Origin: Plantago ovata
Taxonomy: Eukaryota; Streptophyta; Magnoliopsida; Lamiales; Plantaginaceae
Assembly: GCA_028274465.1 (NCBI GenBank)
Contig: CM051455.1
Location: 90,540,871 to 90,604,870 of the forward strand
Direction: 5' to 3'
Length of the DNA: 64,000 bases
Of the stretch, positions 33,883 through 45,860 are shown piece by piece. Position numbers and translations under genes: made by a program. Under the pieces are notes generated by a model. It saw nothing but the letters and a program-made list of their open reading frames with translations. It was not told the origin of the DNA and did no database searches. How positions within the stretch are numbered: the first letter of the stretch is position 1; every line of letters begins with the position of its first letter.

Positions 33883-36800
33883 ATGGCTCCCAAGAGACAG
33901 TCATCTAAGTCCTCAAAATCGTCAAAGGTTGACAGTGCTGAAACACGCATAGCTCCGGTGACTTCTCTAACCCAAGACACAGCGAAAGTTGTGTTGAAAA
34001 ACGACTGAATCACTGTAAAACCTATGCCTCCGTCATATCTTGACACCGCAAAGTGTAAGATGTTGATGCAATGGGGTGGGTTTGCAAAAGAAAAGTACAT
34101 TAGGTACTTTTATGAACAAGAACTTGATGACCAAAATGAAGAGGCGCTTGAGTTCATCAAGCAGCAAGGCCTCATGAACTTTATCTCTGCTCGCACTAAG
34201 CAAGTGAGCATGATTGATACTATGGAGTTCTACAACAATGCAGAAATCCAGTCCCTTACAGACAGTAATGGAGTCACTGAAAAAGTGATCCCAATCCTGA
34301 TCTAAATAAAATTCTTTTTCAGGCTCAAAAGGAGACCACTGAAGTGGTACTCATCACTGAAGATCAGCAAGTAAGTTCTGAAGAACTTTACTTGAGCTTC
34401 AAGAGGACAACTTTGTCAAGAGTTGCTAAGTCCGTCAGCAACTGGCAAAGATATAGGAGAATGGACTTCTCAGATCTTCACCTTCATCTCTCAAATGAGA
34501 AAAAGAGATCTTCACTGTTAAAGCTCGAAACATTTGTCCACTCCATCCTTCCTGAAGAAATGACATATTCTCAGCGAATGAGCTCAAATCTGATTGCTCA
34601 AATCAGAGAGAATATGAAGGCCAAATTTAAGAGTGCCTCTCCAGCTGAACAAGTTGTGATGCTCAAAGGTCTTTTTGTTCCTGTGGTGGCTGATCCCCAC
34701 AAATTAACTGAGGAAGAGGAAGTGACAAGTGTTGCTTTATACAAGCATGTTGAGCTAGTCATTCTGACAGATGATGAAGAAGAAGAAGAAGATGAGAACA
34801 TTCCCACTGATCCCAATGATGATGAAGGGAAAGATTCTAAGGACAAGAAGGATGACGATGATGACAATCAAGGTCCAAGTCCTGGTGCTGGTGGATTAAA
34901 GTTAACAGCTGCTGAAACTAATCCCTCTGACAATCAGCAAGCTGAACAACAACAATCTCAACCTCCTCCTGCTGATGCTGAAAATCAAGCACCTGTACAA
35001 GGTGCTGATACTGAAGAAGAATACGCCAGAAAAAGGGCTGCCTTGAAAAATGGCAAAAGTCCAGTTTCTGATGCCAAGGTTACTGAAGAAAACCTTGAAG
35101 GTGAGGATGAAGAAGATGAAGATTACCAACGAGCTCTACAAAATAGTCTCATGATCCATGCAAGGCATACGCAGGATCTGGAAATTGGTGAATCTTCAAG
35201 ACCATAATCGAAGGAAGTTCCATCCCTTCCACTTACTACTGGCGCAACTCCAGTTATTGAGTCTCAAACGTTGCCTTCAGCAACTACTCAATTAAAACTA
35301 ACTACTGGCGAAACTCCAGTAATTGAGCCCCAAACTCAATTGAAACAACTATCTACTGGTGAAACTCCAGTCGTTGAGTCTGAAGTGTTGCCATCAGCAA
35401 CCACTCAACAAAAAGGAAGTGAAGCTACTGACAAAGGCTCAAAAGTCGCTCAACTTGATGAATCTGAGGATGATGACGACTTGTCAGAAAATGAAGATGA
35501 ACAATCCAAGAAAGACCCAAAAGTCGTTCAGATTCCTCCTCCTAATTATCTCACTTATGAAGGAGATTCATTAAGGACCGAGTTGCTTTTACGAGATGAT
35601 CAGTTTGCCACTGAACTTAAGGCTCACTCCTTGACACCTAATTTAGTGCCGTTCCCAAGAGTTGAGGAGTTTACTCCCAGAATTCTAGCACTAAAGCAAG
35701 TCCATGATGCCTGCAAAGCTGAAGATGAAGCATTGCTTGCTGAGAGCCCACTTGACATTGGAAAGATATTGGCTACAGTGCTGAGACGCACTACAACTTT
35801 AACCATAGATCAGAAAGACATCAGTCTTTATCACAAGAGCTATGAAGAAGATGTAAGTCAAGCTCTCTTGCTTGCAAAGAATGCTCTCGTCAAGGCTCAG
35901 AATATTATGGATGAGAAGGCCGCAACAGAGAAAAGACATGAAGAGAACATGATGAACATTCAAAAAGAGTTAGCAACAATGAACTCTGACCAACAAGAAA
36001 TCATCATGAAGTATAACAGTCTCAACACTCTTGCTGAAAATTGCAATGAGTTTTATTCTCTGCACATCACTCCGATGTTGCAATCCATGTCTAAGGGGGA
36101 AAAGAAGAACACAAGAAAGAGAAATCAAACCCCTCCTACTCCTGCTGCTATTGTGCCACTTCCACTAGAACCTCTTGCTGAAAGAGAGCAAAGTTCTAAA
36201 AGACAAGCAGAAACTGAGTTAAATTCAGCAAGTACCAAAAAGAGAAAAACAGCTGCTGAAACTCAAGATTTCTGTCACAATGAAAGTCATCACAATCTGA
36301 ATGAAGATGATGAAGAAAATGATGACAATCAAACAATAGCTCAAGCCATAAGAGCTAGACCCTTAACAGCCATAACTCCGTCTGGCCACTCAAGGCATTT
36401 TTCGTTTGACTCTTCAGCAAGACATCAAGACAATGCTAAACAAGAAGAAGAAGGCAAAGACAGGAAGAGAAAAGGCTGGCAAGCATTGCTATTGGCTCCG
36501 GCATTGAATATACAAAGACCAGCAATGATGAAACCACTCAGAATGTGATCAGAAACATTCATGGTTGTTGGATCCTAAAGCTGGAAGATTTGCTGGTAAA
36601 TGAGTTCTTTCCTACAGCCATTTTGAATCCGATGTTCAAATGGATTGAACTCAAGGTCCAAAGAAAGCAAAGGGAAGAATCCCTCCCAAGAAATATTGCT
36701 GGGAGATGGTTGAATCTTGAGGTCCATATAAGAAGAGTTGCCATTGGTAAGACATATAGACAAGAACCAGATTTGATAAAACCACCTGGCATCGCTTACT

Positions 36801-37159
36801 ATGCTGACCCGGTAACAAAGAAACCTAAGAAGAAACTTGGATTGATTCCTTATGAGTACTTCTATCTCACTTCTAAGGATCAAGAAGAAGATCTTCTCTA
36901 GTTAAGAAAGATTCATCCGAGAAACATTTCAGATACACAGCTTCTCCATGCTAGCAATTGGGGCATGCATCTGTGGGTAATTAACTACATGGAAATGAAT
37001 GCTGAAAAGCATCATCATACTGCCTGCAAAAATGTAAGAATTCTTCAACTACAAGTCCGTAGGCTTCTGGAAAACTACGAGAAGGATTGTGTTGAATTCA
37101 CTGCTCTTGCTGAGAAGAGTGTAAGAGAGATTTTGAGAAAATCCTCTGAAAGAGTTTAA
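33883..37159 (+). pseudogene. S2 third coding region, envelope position, function unknown
   Basis: It begins ATGGCTCCCAAGAGACAG like S0 and S1 and includes the MQWGGFAKEKYIRYFYEQEL block, the acidic coiled-coil-like part (about 34.56-36.5 kb, with repeats of a TGETPV motif) and the C-terminal MIRNIHGCWILKLEDLLV block ending near 37159. The S2 version is shorter than that of S1. A low-complexity centre with runs of Glu and Asp and many Lys makes any domain call unsafe. No membrane segment is seen. Broken copy; what the intact protein did is unknown. Confidence 0.72.
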
Positions 37160-37400
37160 GTCCCTGCAATAGTTTTTTAAAGTTTTTGTTTGCTGATTCA
37201 TTGTTATCTATGCTTTCTTGTAATCTTCTGATTGATAACTTTCAGCAATGAATTCTTTTTTACTCTTATTGGCTTTGATTATGCAACTTACTTATGCTTA
37301 CTGTTTATTAATTCAAGTATGCTTGCATTAATCATCTGATTTATTCAACATCAGAAACCTCTAAAAGGGTAACAATTAATTTAGCCATGGATTGCTAACA

Positions 37401-37417
37401 TCAAAAAGGGGGAAATT
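37401..37417 (+). promoter_or_regulatory. S2 polypurine tract
   Basis: TCAAAAAGGGGGAAATT directly before the 3' LTR primes plus-strand synthesis in this family. It is the same in S1. Confidence 0.88.
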
Positions 37418-39103
37418 TGTTAGGTAACTTGTAATTTTTATGAGCAATTAACCATGCTAAATTAAGAACAGTCCAGTAACTAGTACTCTTAAGGTCCATA
37501 GGATTTTAGATTTTTTAAAGGACATTGTAAAAGAGGAACGTTTGCTGATGACTTAGATAGGTGTTGGATAAGTTATTTCTTTTGTGTATGACGTATTTTA
37601 TTTTCTGAGAAGAAAATAATTTATTGACACTTTAGCGTATGATGTATTTTATTTTCTGAAAAGAAAATATCTTATTGATGCTTAGCTTTAATTAATCTTA
37701 TTTTCTGAAAAGAAAATGACCTATTGAAGCATTTGCTGAAGATGTATTTTGTTTATTACAAACAAATTATTGAAGCAAATAAGAAACCGGTCAGAATCTT
37801 GAAGACTTTTGAAGATCTGAAGACTTGAAGACTTGAAGACTTGAAGATTGCTGAAGACAGGTAAGGCACGTGTTGCTCAGAAAGTGAAATTTTCAGCAAC
37901 AGCATTGCATAAGTGAAAATCTGAAAGACAGAGTAGGTTGTGCTTGCTGAAACTGAGAATGGACACTTGTTGATGAACATATGTGACCTCTTGCTGAATG
38001 TACGTGATTTTGCGCTCCAATGTTACTGTTTGAATTCTATTCAAATGTGCATTTAGTGCAAAGCTTACATGCGAAGGACATGAAGACTAGAAGACAAACA
38101 AAAGTTGCTGCTGAAAGTACAAAAGCAAGATAGTGACATGTTAAGGAACAAAAGCCTTAGGATTTGAAATTCAAACGGCTCCTTACTTGCACTATAAATA
38201 GAGGTCATCCGGCAAAGAGTTGAAGTGTGTCAACAACGTGATCAAACTCTCACTTGTGCTTAAAAACTCACAAACCTTCAAACACTCTTACTTCCATTGA
38301 TCCTTTCCAAGACTTAAAGCTTTAAAAAGCTACTTGTGAAGAAGTAGAACAAACTCGGCTAAGAAATTAGTTAAGTGTTCATTCTTTCCAACAAGAACAA
38401 GTCTTGACACCAGAAACAATCAAACTTGTTTACTGCAAAGTATTCCAAGTTGTGTTTCTTAGATTACTTGTTGTAACTGAATAAGTTATAATTAAGTCAT
38501 CTCACCCCAAAACTCTCTAACTGAAAATACACCCTTTCAGGCGTGATATTCAGGGGGAACTTAATCGAGCAAAGTTTTGCTGATTAAAAGTACCAAGTTT
38601 GGTGGAGAACAAGGTTGAAGTTCTCTAGTCTAGGTTGGAGACAAAGCAAGTGTGCTTTGGTTTCTGTTGAATCGCTTTAGATAGGAGATTGTAAGGAACC
38701 TCAATCATATCTTAGTGGATTCAGTCCTAGAAAGGACAAAGTGGATTAGTTGAGAGATTACGCCACTCTCAGATACCACTATAAAAGCGTTTGTGTGATT
38801 TACTTACTGCATTTAGCTTTCAACAAATTATATCTGTTTGTACACAGTCACTCACTTCACTTGCTGAAACTCTTTACTTGCTGAAAAAGCACTTATTGTT
38901 TCAAAGACTTCCGCTCTCTGATTTAAGTACCAGCAAACCAAGTTACTGGAAAGTAACTTACGCTTGCTGAGAAAGTTAAGTATCAGCAACCTCATTACTG
39001 AAAAGTAATAAGTACTTGCTGAGAAAGTTTTAAACGACAAAAGTTTGAAAAGACTATTCACCCCCCCCCTCTAGTCTTTTCTTGTTGTTTAAAGGGACCA
39101 ACA
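37418..39103 (+). repeat. S2 3' LTR
   Basis: TGTTAGGTAAC...ACCAACA, nearly the same as 25334-27022. TATA box at 38193-38200; hairpins at 37.6-37.77 kb. It is followed by the duplicated TCCCC and the resumed G1 interior. Confidence 0.93.
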
Positions 39104-39362
39104 TCCCCAATGCGGGGAGACGGGCCCTGATGTCAGAAAATGCCATTTAAATCCCGAAACCAATTTTTTTCAAAAAACCACTCGAAAAATCTCACTCAAA
39201 CAAAAGCATATACGTCACAGACATGAACAAATTCGCATATGATAAGCAAATAGTTCAAGAATGAATGCATGCAGAAAAGCAGTAAAGAAAGCGATAAAAA
39301 TTCCGGGTTGCCTCCCGGATAGTGTCATTGTTTAAAGTCTTTGACTCGACTCCTGTCTGCGC
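39104..39362 (-). other. G1 short non-coding stretch right of S2
   Basis: It resumes G1 with TCCCCAATGCGGGGAGAC and runs to the end of gag-protease. It matches G2 at about 54490-54749. Nothing else is seen in it. Confidence 0.7.
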
Positions 39363-41485
39363 CTATCTCTTCTTTTTGCGGGTACTAGTCTTCCCCTTCA
39401 TTGATCTCCTTTCCATGCCACGAACCTTTGAATAAGAAAGAATATAGGCTGCAAGACCACAGTAGTGAGTAATAATATCAGGTGGATCAGGTATAGCTTG
39501 CAACACGTGTTGCTTGCCATTCACTTCGATGGTGCAAGTTCTTTGGTAGATATCCATCACCGAGCGTAGTTTAGTCAAGAATGTTTGCCCTAAGAGTATG
39601 ACATCCCCCGTTCCAGGTGAAGACGCCGGCATAACTACAAAGTTGGTGTATATAGATGCTTCACCAATATTGACCAACACATTTTTCACAACGCCCTCGG
39701 GTCTCATAAATGATCCATCCGCCAGTTGCACAATAGCCCTTTGCTCAGATAGTTTTCCAATGTTGCTCTTTTCAAACACATTCAAAGGAATTATGTTTGA
39801 GTAGGATCCCGTGTCTAGTGTGGCACGGACGTCTTCAAGCTCACCAATCCCTACCTTAACATCGAAGCTTTTAGGGAGTGGTTCGGGATCCTCTTGCTCC
39901 TCATCACTTGTGTCAGAACCAAGGCACTTCTCTTCCTCCTCAGCCTGTAGGAGTTCTTCCTTAATGCATTTCTTGCACCTAACAACCTTCCTGATGGTGA
40001 TTTCGTCAGGTACATCTTCAGCCAATGTGATGGCATTCGACTTCACAGTGCTGCTAGGCAGTTTTCGGTCGATCAACTCTTGCATCTTTTGATGGGAAAG
40101 CCTAGTGCTCTCTTCCAACCTATCGAGCCTTGCCCTAGTCTTCTCAGAATCTTCTTCATAACGTTTGAGAAAACTTTGTGTGTGATCGACCATCTTCTGC
40201 AAGTTCTCCATCAGTTGAGCCGTCTTCGACTTCGGTGGCTCTTTCGGAGCGGGGTTTTCGCAGTGATCATTACCATAGTTCAGCCTACTATGGTCTTGGT
40301 TAGGTCCATAAGTTTGGTTAGCCGGTGCATATCCTTGATTGTTACGGTATCCTCTTCTCCAAAATCCACCTCGAGGATTCCTACCGTCTTGTCCGTAGCT
40401 AACTTCCTGAGTACCAAACTCCGTAGAAAAGGCTTCTTCTTCTCCTCCTCGAGCCCAGTTGCCATCATCGTATGCCAGCTCTGATCTACACATATAAGCT
40501 CCATGCCCATAGTTCTTGCATATCCGGCATACCTCGTTCGAAATAGTTGTTCCGGTGGCGCTCTTGAGGACTTGCTTCAATTCGTTGGTAAAGCACTCGA
40601 ATTGATCCCCATTCCCCCTGTACATGGGGGCTTCTTGAGTCGGTGGAGCTTCAGGTCCACGTCTCATAACCATTGCTCTTGGGTCCTTGAACTGCGAACC
40701 CTTAGCAAGCCTTTCGAAAACTTCCCAGACGGCTTCTGCGGTTTCCTACCAAATATTGCCTCGGCATTGGAAATCCACCACTTGTTGGTTCTCGAAGGTT
40801 AGTCCATTGTAGAAGTGTTGGACTAGGTCGGAAAGTTCAAAACCATGGTGAGGGCACTTGTTCGTGAGATCTTGAACCTCTCGTACGCGGTGTAGATGGT
40901 CTCATCATAGTCCTGCTTGAATCCAGTGATTTGCGCCTTAAGCGCGGTAGTCAGAGTGTGTGGGAAGTATTTCTCCATGAAAGCTGAAAAAACCTTTTCC
41001 CAAGTGTCCAGCGAGCCTGCTGGAAGAGAGCTCATCCATGACTTGGCTCTGTCGCCAAGTCCCATAGCAAAAACCTTCATCCTCAACTCATCCGTTGTTA
41101 TGTCAGCTCCGGGTCGTGGGAGTTGGTTGACGAAATCATCGATATCGTGCAAGTACCCCATCACATCTTCCCTTGATAAGCCATAGAACCTCGGAAGTTG
41201 TTGGAATGCGTGGTTCTTGATCTCCAGATCTCGGGTTGCAGATAAAAGAACTATCGCTGGTCCCCTCATACGAGCCTTGGTGGGTTGTACCCATGCCTTC
41301 AGTGGTCTAGCTTCTGCCATTCCGTCGATTTCCTTGAATAGACTAATTAGAGATTCAGAGAAATCGGTTTCCTCTATTTCCTCTAGTGCGCGCCTTTCAA
41401 GTAGTCGCCTTCTCTGGTGGTAGACTCTATCGATCTCAACAATTGAATTAGCAAGCGGTGTTCCTGCAGAACGTGTATGCGGCAT
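39363..41485 (-). pseudogene. G1 gag-protease region
   Basis: Starts at ATG 41485 (MPHTRSAGTPLANSIVEIDR). The retrotransposon Gag domain follows (FQQLPRFYGLSREDVMGYLH, MGLGDRAKSWMSSLPAGS, WEKVFSAFMEKYFPHT). Then come a CCHC knuckle (CRICKNYGHGAYMC), a Lys/Glu linker, and an aspartic protease with ATLDTGSYSNIIPLNVF, VQLADGSFMRPEGVV and VILLGQTFLTKLRSVMDI, ending near 39363. The protease style resembles Athila/Tat gypsy elements. No RT follows. Gag and protease would make and mature particles, while RT and integrase would have to come from a partner element. At least one break is present. Confidence 0.85.
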
Positions 41486-41626
41486 ACACTATCTGTGACA
41501 GACTAGGAAAGGTGATTAGAAACAAATAGGAAAGCAGAGAGAGATTAAAAAGGAAAACTAAAACTAAAAGAATTAGGAATCTAAAGCTGTAAATTTAAAC
41601 AAATTAAACACAAAAAAGGAGTATAG

Positions 41627-41644
41627 TCTCCGGCAGCGGCGCCA
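41627..41644 (-). promoter_or_regulatory. G1 primer binding site, Asp-tRNA type
   Basis: The minus strand reads TGGCGCCGCTGCCGGAGA, very close to the complement of the plant Asp-tRNA 3' end, three bases from the LTR. This sets the element's direction. Confidence 0.82.
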
Positions 41645-41647
41645 ATT

Positions 41648-42913
41648 TGACGAACGTGTCAGATTCAGTCAAATAAATTTGTATTAGCCAAAGGCAATCC
41701 ACAACTACAACGAAAACCGTAGTGTAGTAGTAGAATGACTCGAGTGTCGTTCTCTCAGGACAATACTAGCTTTATCAAATCTAATTTAGAATATAAAAAC
41801 AGCAGATAGAAAGCAATAGGGGGTTTTCAAGCAGATAATGGAGGTTGGTGATAGTATGGTCCTTCTTAACATAATGGGTCGATAATCATGCATAAATTCC
41901 TCGGTCTTGCATAGAGATCTTTGAATCAATCTTGTGTCATGTTGCAAGTATTAAGCACTACGAAGATAATATGGGTCTGACTTGTCAACAACTAACGTCC
42001 TATTGTGTTCCGTAATTATTCAACACTACGAAGATAATTTGGTCTGATTGGCCGACAAGTGTCCACGTGTGCATAATGATCAATACAACATACGAGAATT
42101 TTGGTGTTCAACTGATCAACGAAATAAAGCAATGACACGGAGTATAATGCGCGATATAGCCATTAGCATGATTATCTTCCCTCGCTAAGAATTCACATAC
42201 TACCACCAACGATAAATTTAGCTACTCATAATGTGCATGCAATCAATAGCAATCATAGAAGAAAACATATTGAAAGAATATAAAATAAGTAGATAAAAGT
42301 TGTAAGATACAAAGTTACCGAAGGTTGTCAATCTCCGGATGATTGCGATCCTACGCGCTCCAATCTGCTATGAAAAAGTATCCCCTAAGCTATGGAACTC
42401 CCAGGACAGGCCCCGGGAAGTTCCTACCTAAAACTATAGAGAGAGGTGAGAAAGTAGGCTTGGAAAGATCTGATTTTCGGAGAGAAAACTCGTAACTATA
42501 TATAGGCCCGAAATTCTTCTGGGGCGGTTCGCCCGAGGCACGGGGCGGTTTGCCCCCCAGTTTTTCGCGGAATTTCCGCGTTTTTCGACGCGGATTTGGA
42601 TTTCTTCACCTTTTCGGACTCGGTTTCAGACTTCTAATGGCCTTCTAACCTCCAGATTCGGCCCCTAGACTCCAAATCCTATCCGGAAACCTTCAGATAC
42701 TCCAAATAGGCTTCTGGAACACCAATTCCTTGTAGACTTCAATATAAATGCCCGTAAATCTCCGAATTTCAACCAAAACCTGTAAAATAAAATCTAAAGG
42801 GAAACGTGACACTATTCTAATAAAATGTAATAAAATATAGCTAAATTAACATAGAGGATAGCTAAATTAGGTGAAAAAAGACTCGAATGAAAGTGTAAAA
42901 TACACGTTCATCA
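41648..42913 (-). repeat. G1 5' LTR
   Basis: 1266 bp, matching 20986-22249 with about 1.8 % difference by eye. It is followed by the target duplication ATACC and the resumed S0 pol. Confidence 0.9.
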
Positions 42914-44640
42914 ATACCTTAGCATTTCGAACCTATTATCTGGTAGGGGATTGGTAAAGATGTCAGCAAGTTGATCATCAGTACCTACTTTTACAACCTC
43001 AATGTCTCTTTTTTCCACATGATCTCTAATTAAATGATGTCTAATATCAATGTGCTATGTCCTTGAGTGGAACTTAGGATTTTGCGTGATAGCAATAGCA
43101 CTTTCACAAAAGATAGGTGTTTTCTTTGCAGAAATACCATATTCTCTTAATTGTTGCTGAATCCATAGAATTTGAGCTGTGCAACAACCAACCGCAATGT
43201 ATTTAGATTCAGTGGATGAATTGGCAACACAGGTTTGCTTCTTGTTGAACCATGATATTAGTCTTGTACCTAGAAACTGAAAAGTTCCAGAAGTACTCTT
43301 TCTATCAATAGTTGATCCTCCATGCTCAACATCAGAATAACCAACCAATTCCAATCCAGAATCTTTTGGATACCATGATCCAACATTGAGTGTACCTTTG
43401 ACATATTTCAGTATCTTAAGTGCCTTTTTGTAGTGTGATTCTTTTGGATCAGATTGGAATCTTGCACACACACAAACAGCATACTGAATGTCAAGTCTAC
43501 TTGCTGTTAAATACATCAAGGAACCAATGAGCTTCCTATACTTGTGTTCATCAATACTCTTATCTTGTTTAGTATAGCCCAATTTGGTACCAACACTCAT
43601 AGGGATCTTTTCAGGTTTTTCTTCCTCTTTGATCCTGAACTTTATGAGCATTTCCTTTGCATACTTTGCTTGATTTATGAATATTTCATCTTTGAGTTGC
43701 TTGACTTGAAATCCTAGGAAATAATTCAATTTACCCATCATACTCATTTCAAAATTGTTTGTCATGAGTTTGGAAAAATCATCACAAAGTTGCTTGTCCT
43801 TAGATCCAAATATTATGTCATCCACATAAATCTGGACTAAGAGTATTTTACCATCATGATTCATGGTAAATAAGGTTTTATCAACTCACCTTTCTTGAAA
43901 TCATTATCCAGTAAGAACTTAGCTAAGGTATCATACCAAGCTCTTGGTGCTTGCTTTAGACCATACATAGCTTTCTGAAGCTTGTATACCATCTTGGTTT
44001 CTGAGGGAAGTTCAAAGCCAGGGGTTTGTTCCAAGTAGACTTCTTCAGCAAGTTCACCGTTTAGGAATGCACTTTTAACATCCATTTGATAAACAATGAA
44101 GTCATTGTGAGCAGCAAAGGCCAAGAAAAGTCTAATTGCATCCAATCTTGCAACTGGTGCATAAGACTCATCATAGTCCAATCCTTCAGTCTGACAGTAA
44201 CCTTGAGCAACTAAACGTGCTTTGTTCCTTGTTACTTCTCCAGACTCACTCAGCTTGTTTCTGAACACCCACTTTGTACCAATTGCTTTCTTTCCTTCAA
44301 CAAGGGGTACAAGTTTCCAGACTTTGTTCCTTTCAAATTGATCCAGTTCTTCTTGCATTGCCTTGATCCATTCAGAATGCTTTAAAGCTTCTTCTATTGT
44401 CTTGGGTTCAAATTCTGAAACAAAGCAAGAGAACAAAGCTTCTACTTCAATGACGTTTGCTTCTTCAACAAGTTCTTGATTAGTAGATACTTTGGATCTA
44501 GTCACTTGGCGTTTGTCAATATCACCAATCATATCCGTAGAGGGATGATCTCTAATCCATTTATTAACAGGTTTTCTGCTCTTTGGATCTGGATAAGTTT
44601 GCGTTTCAGCATGTACTTGTTCAGTAGCAAGATGAGAGAA
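42914..44640 (-). pseudogene. S0 RT and RNase H region
   Basis: The minus-strand product carries RT ([60 protein letters not shown]) and RNase H (RKSTSGTFQFLGTRLISWF, SSTESKYIAVG), closely matching S2 pol. The final codons lie at about 20955-20985 beyond G1. The parts present are RT, RNase H and, upstream, an N-terminal Gag piece. I do not see a zinc knuckle, protease or integrase in S0, so this copy was already incomplete. Broken. Confidence 0.85.
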
Positions 44641-45286
44641 CAACTCTATTGGTCTGATATTTGGCATTCCTTGATTGTAGTAGAAATTCTGAGTATGGAT
44701 CCATTCTTGGTTCCGACTTCTAATAATGGTTTTTCACATTCTCAGAGTCTGAATAGAGGTTTCCAACTCCTAAGGCAGCCATCTCACTTATTAGAGTTGT
44801 GAATCTAAAATCCAAGTCTTCCAGTGACTCATTTGTACCTTGTTTAAAGTTTTGGAACTTCAACTTTAGCACTTCGAGTTTGTTTTACTTGGTTTTGTCA
44901 GATCTAGCACAAAGATCTTGGACCATTTTCCAAGCTTCCTTAGCAGTTTTGGCACCCCACAGTTTGCACTGTATAGTGTCTGGAGTTGATCGAATAATGA
45001 TGTTTCTTGCTTGGCCATCAAGACGGAGTCTTTTGGCTTCGTCGGAAGTCCATTCCTCTCTTGGTTTTGGAACGGCGGTATCAACCGGTTCTCCTAAGAT
45101 AGTTTCCATTCCAAGAGTATCCGTGGTTTTGTGAGGAAAGCTTCTCTCAAGTTTAGTGATCTTGATAGGTCCATCATTTATGACAGTAACCATCTCATCA
45201 CTAATGGCTTCAAGATGTAGCATAATGTTGTTTCGCCATTTTTCATAGTTTTCCAGCTTCAGCAAGGGAGCGTCTCCTAGCGACAT
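44641..45286 (-). pseudogene. S0 gag N-terminal region
   Basis: ATG at 45286 opens MSLGDAPLLKLENYEKWRNN, the same start as S2 and S3. The product continues through WTSDEAKRLRLDGQARNIII and WGAKTAKEAWKMVQDLCARS. It adjoins the RT region directly, unlike S2, where several kilobases lie between. Broken. Confidence 0.82.
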
Positions 45287-45860
45287 CCTGTCAGCAAAAA
45301 ACTACCATACTGATCAAGTGAAAGTGATTTACCGAAAGCACCTAAGGGGATTTTTGTTAAGTGCTGAAGGTTAAAGAACCTCCAACTCTGATACCACTTG
45401 TTGGTCCCTTTAAACAACAAGAAAAGACTAGAGGGGGGGTGAATAGTCTTTTCAAATTTTCGTCGTTTAAAAACATTCTCAGCAAGTGCTTATTACTTTT
45501 CAGTAATGAGTTTGCTGGTACTTAACTTTCTCAGCAAGTACTTGTTACTTTTCACTAACGAGTTTGCTCGTACTTTAAAAACAGAGTGCGGAAGACTTTA
45601 TACAATAAGTGCTTTTAAGAGAGTGCTAGTTTCAGCAAGTGAGCAGAGTGACAGTGTACAATAAGTGTAGCTTGCACAAAGCTAAATGCGGTAAAGTAAA
45701 TCACACAAACACTTTTATAGTGGTATCTGAGAGTGGCGTATTCTCTCAACTAATCCACTTTGTCCTTTCTAGGACCGAATCCACTAAGATAAGATTGAGG
45801 TTACTTACAAATCCTATCACTAATAATTCTTCAAAAACCAAAGCACACTAGCTTCGTTTC
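45287..45860 (-). repeat. S0 leader, primer site and part of its 5' LTR
   Basis: The reverse complement of TGGTATCAGAG lies at 45386-45396, and the LTR end begins at 45399 (TGTTGGTCCC on the plus strand). About 462 bp of LTR follow until S3 interrupts it at 45861. The rest of the LTR should lie beyond S3, outside the window. Confidence 0.85.

Larger units (their letters stand above)
25334..39103 (+). mobile_element. S2: Sirevirus-like Ty1/copia element, full length
   Basis: LTRs of 1689 and 1686 bp, target duplication TCCCC (25329-25333 and 39104-39108), Met-tRNA primer site, gag with zinc knuckle, pol in copia order, hairpin array, third coding region, and a G-rich polypurine tract make this the most complete element here. 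The large zinc-knuckle Gag, the G-rich polypurine tract and the extra region after pol fit the Sirevirus lineage. By eye the LTRs differ at about 20-25 positions (about 1.4 %), which at a commonly used grass rate of 1.3e-8 per site per year would mean well under one million years; the rate for this plant is unknown. The coding parts are broken in several places. Confidence 0.93.
20986..42913 (-). mobile_element. G1: pol-less Ty3/gypsy-type element (gag-protease only)
   Basis: LTRs at 20986-22249 and 41648-42913, target duplication ATACC at 20981-20985 and 42914-42918, and an Asp-tRNA type primer site at 41627-41644 set the minus orientation. The interior holds gag-protease near the 5' LTR and two small conserved ORFs nearer the 3' LTR. 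No RT, RNase H or integrase is seen. S2 (25334-39103) is inserted in the middle; without it the element is about 8.2 kb. G2 has the same plan, so the lack of pol is a family trait, as in TR-GAG or LARD-like non-autonomous elements. The LTR pair differs by roughly 20-25 positions by eye (about 1.8 %), so G1 is young. The coding parts carry at least one break. Confidence 0.88.
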
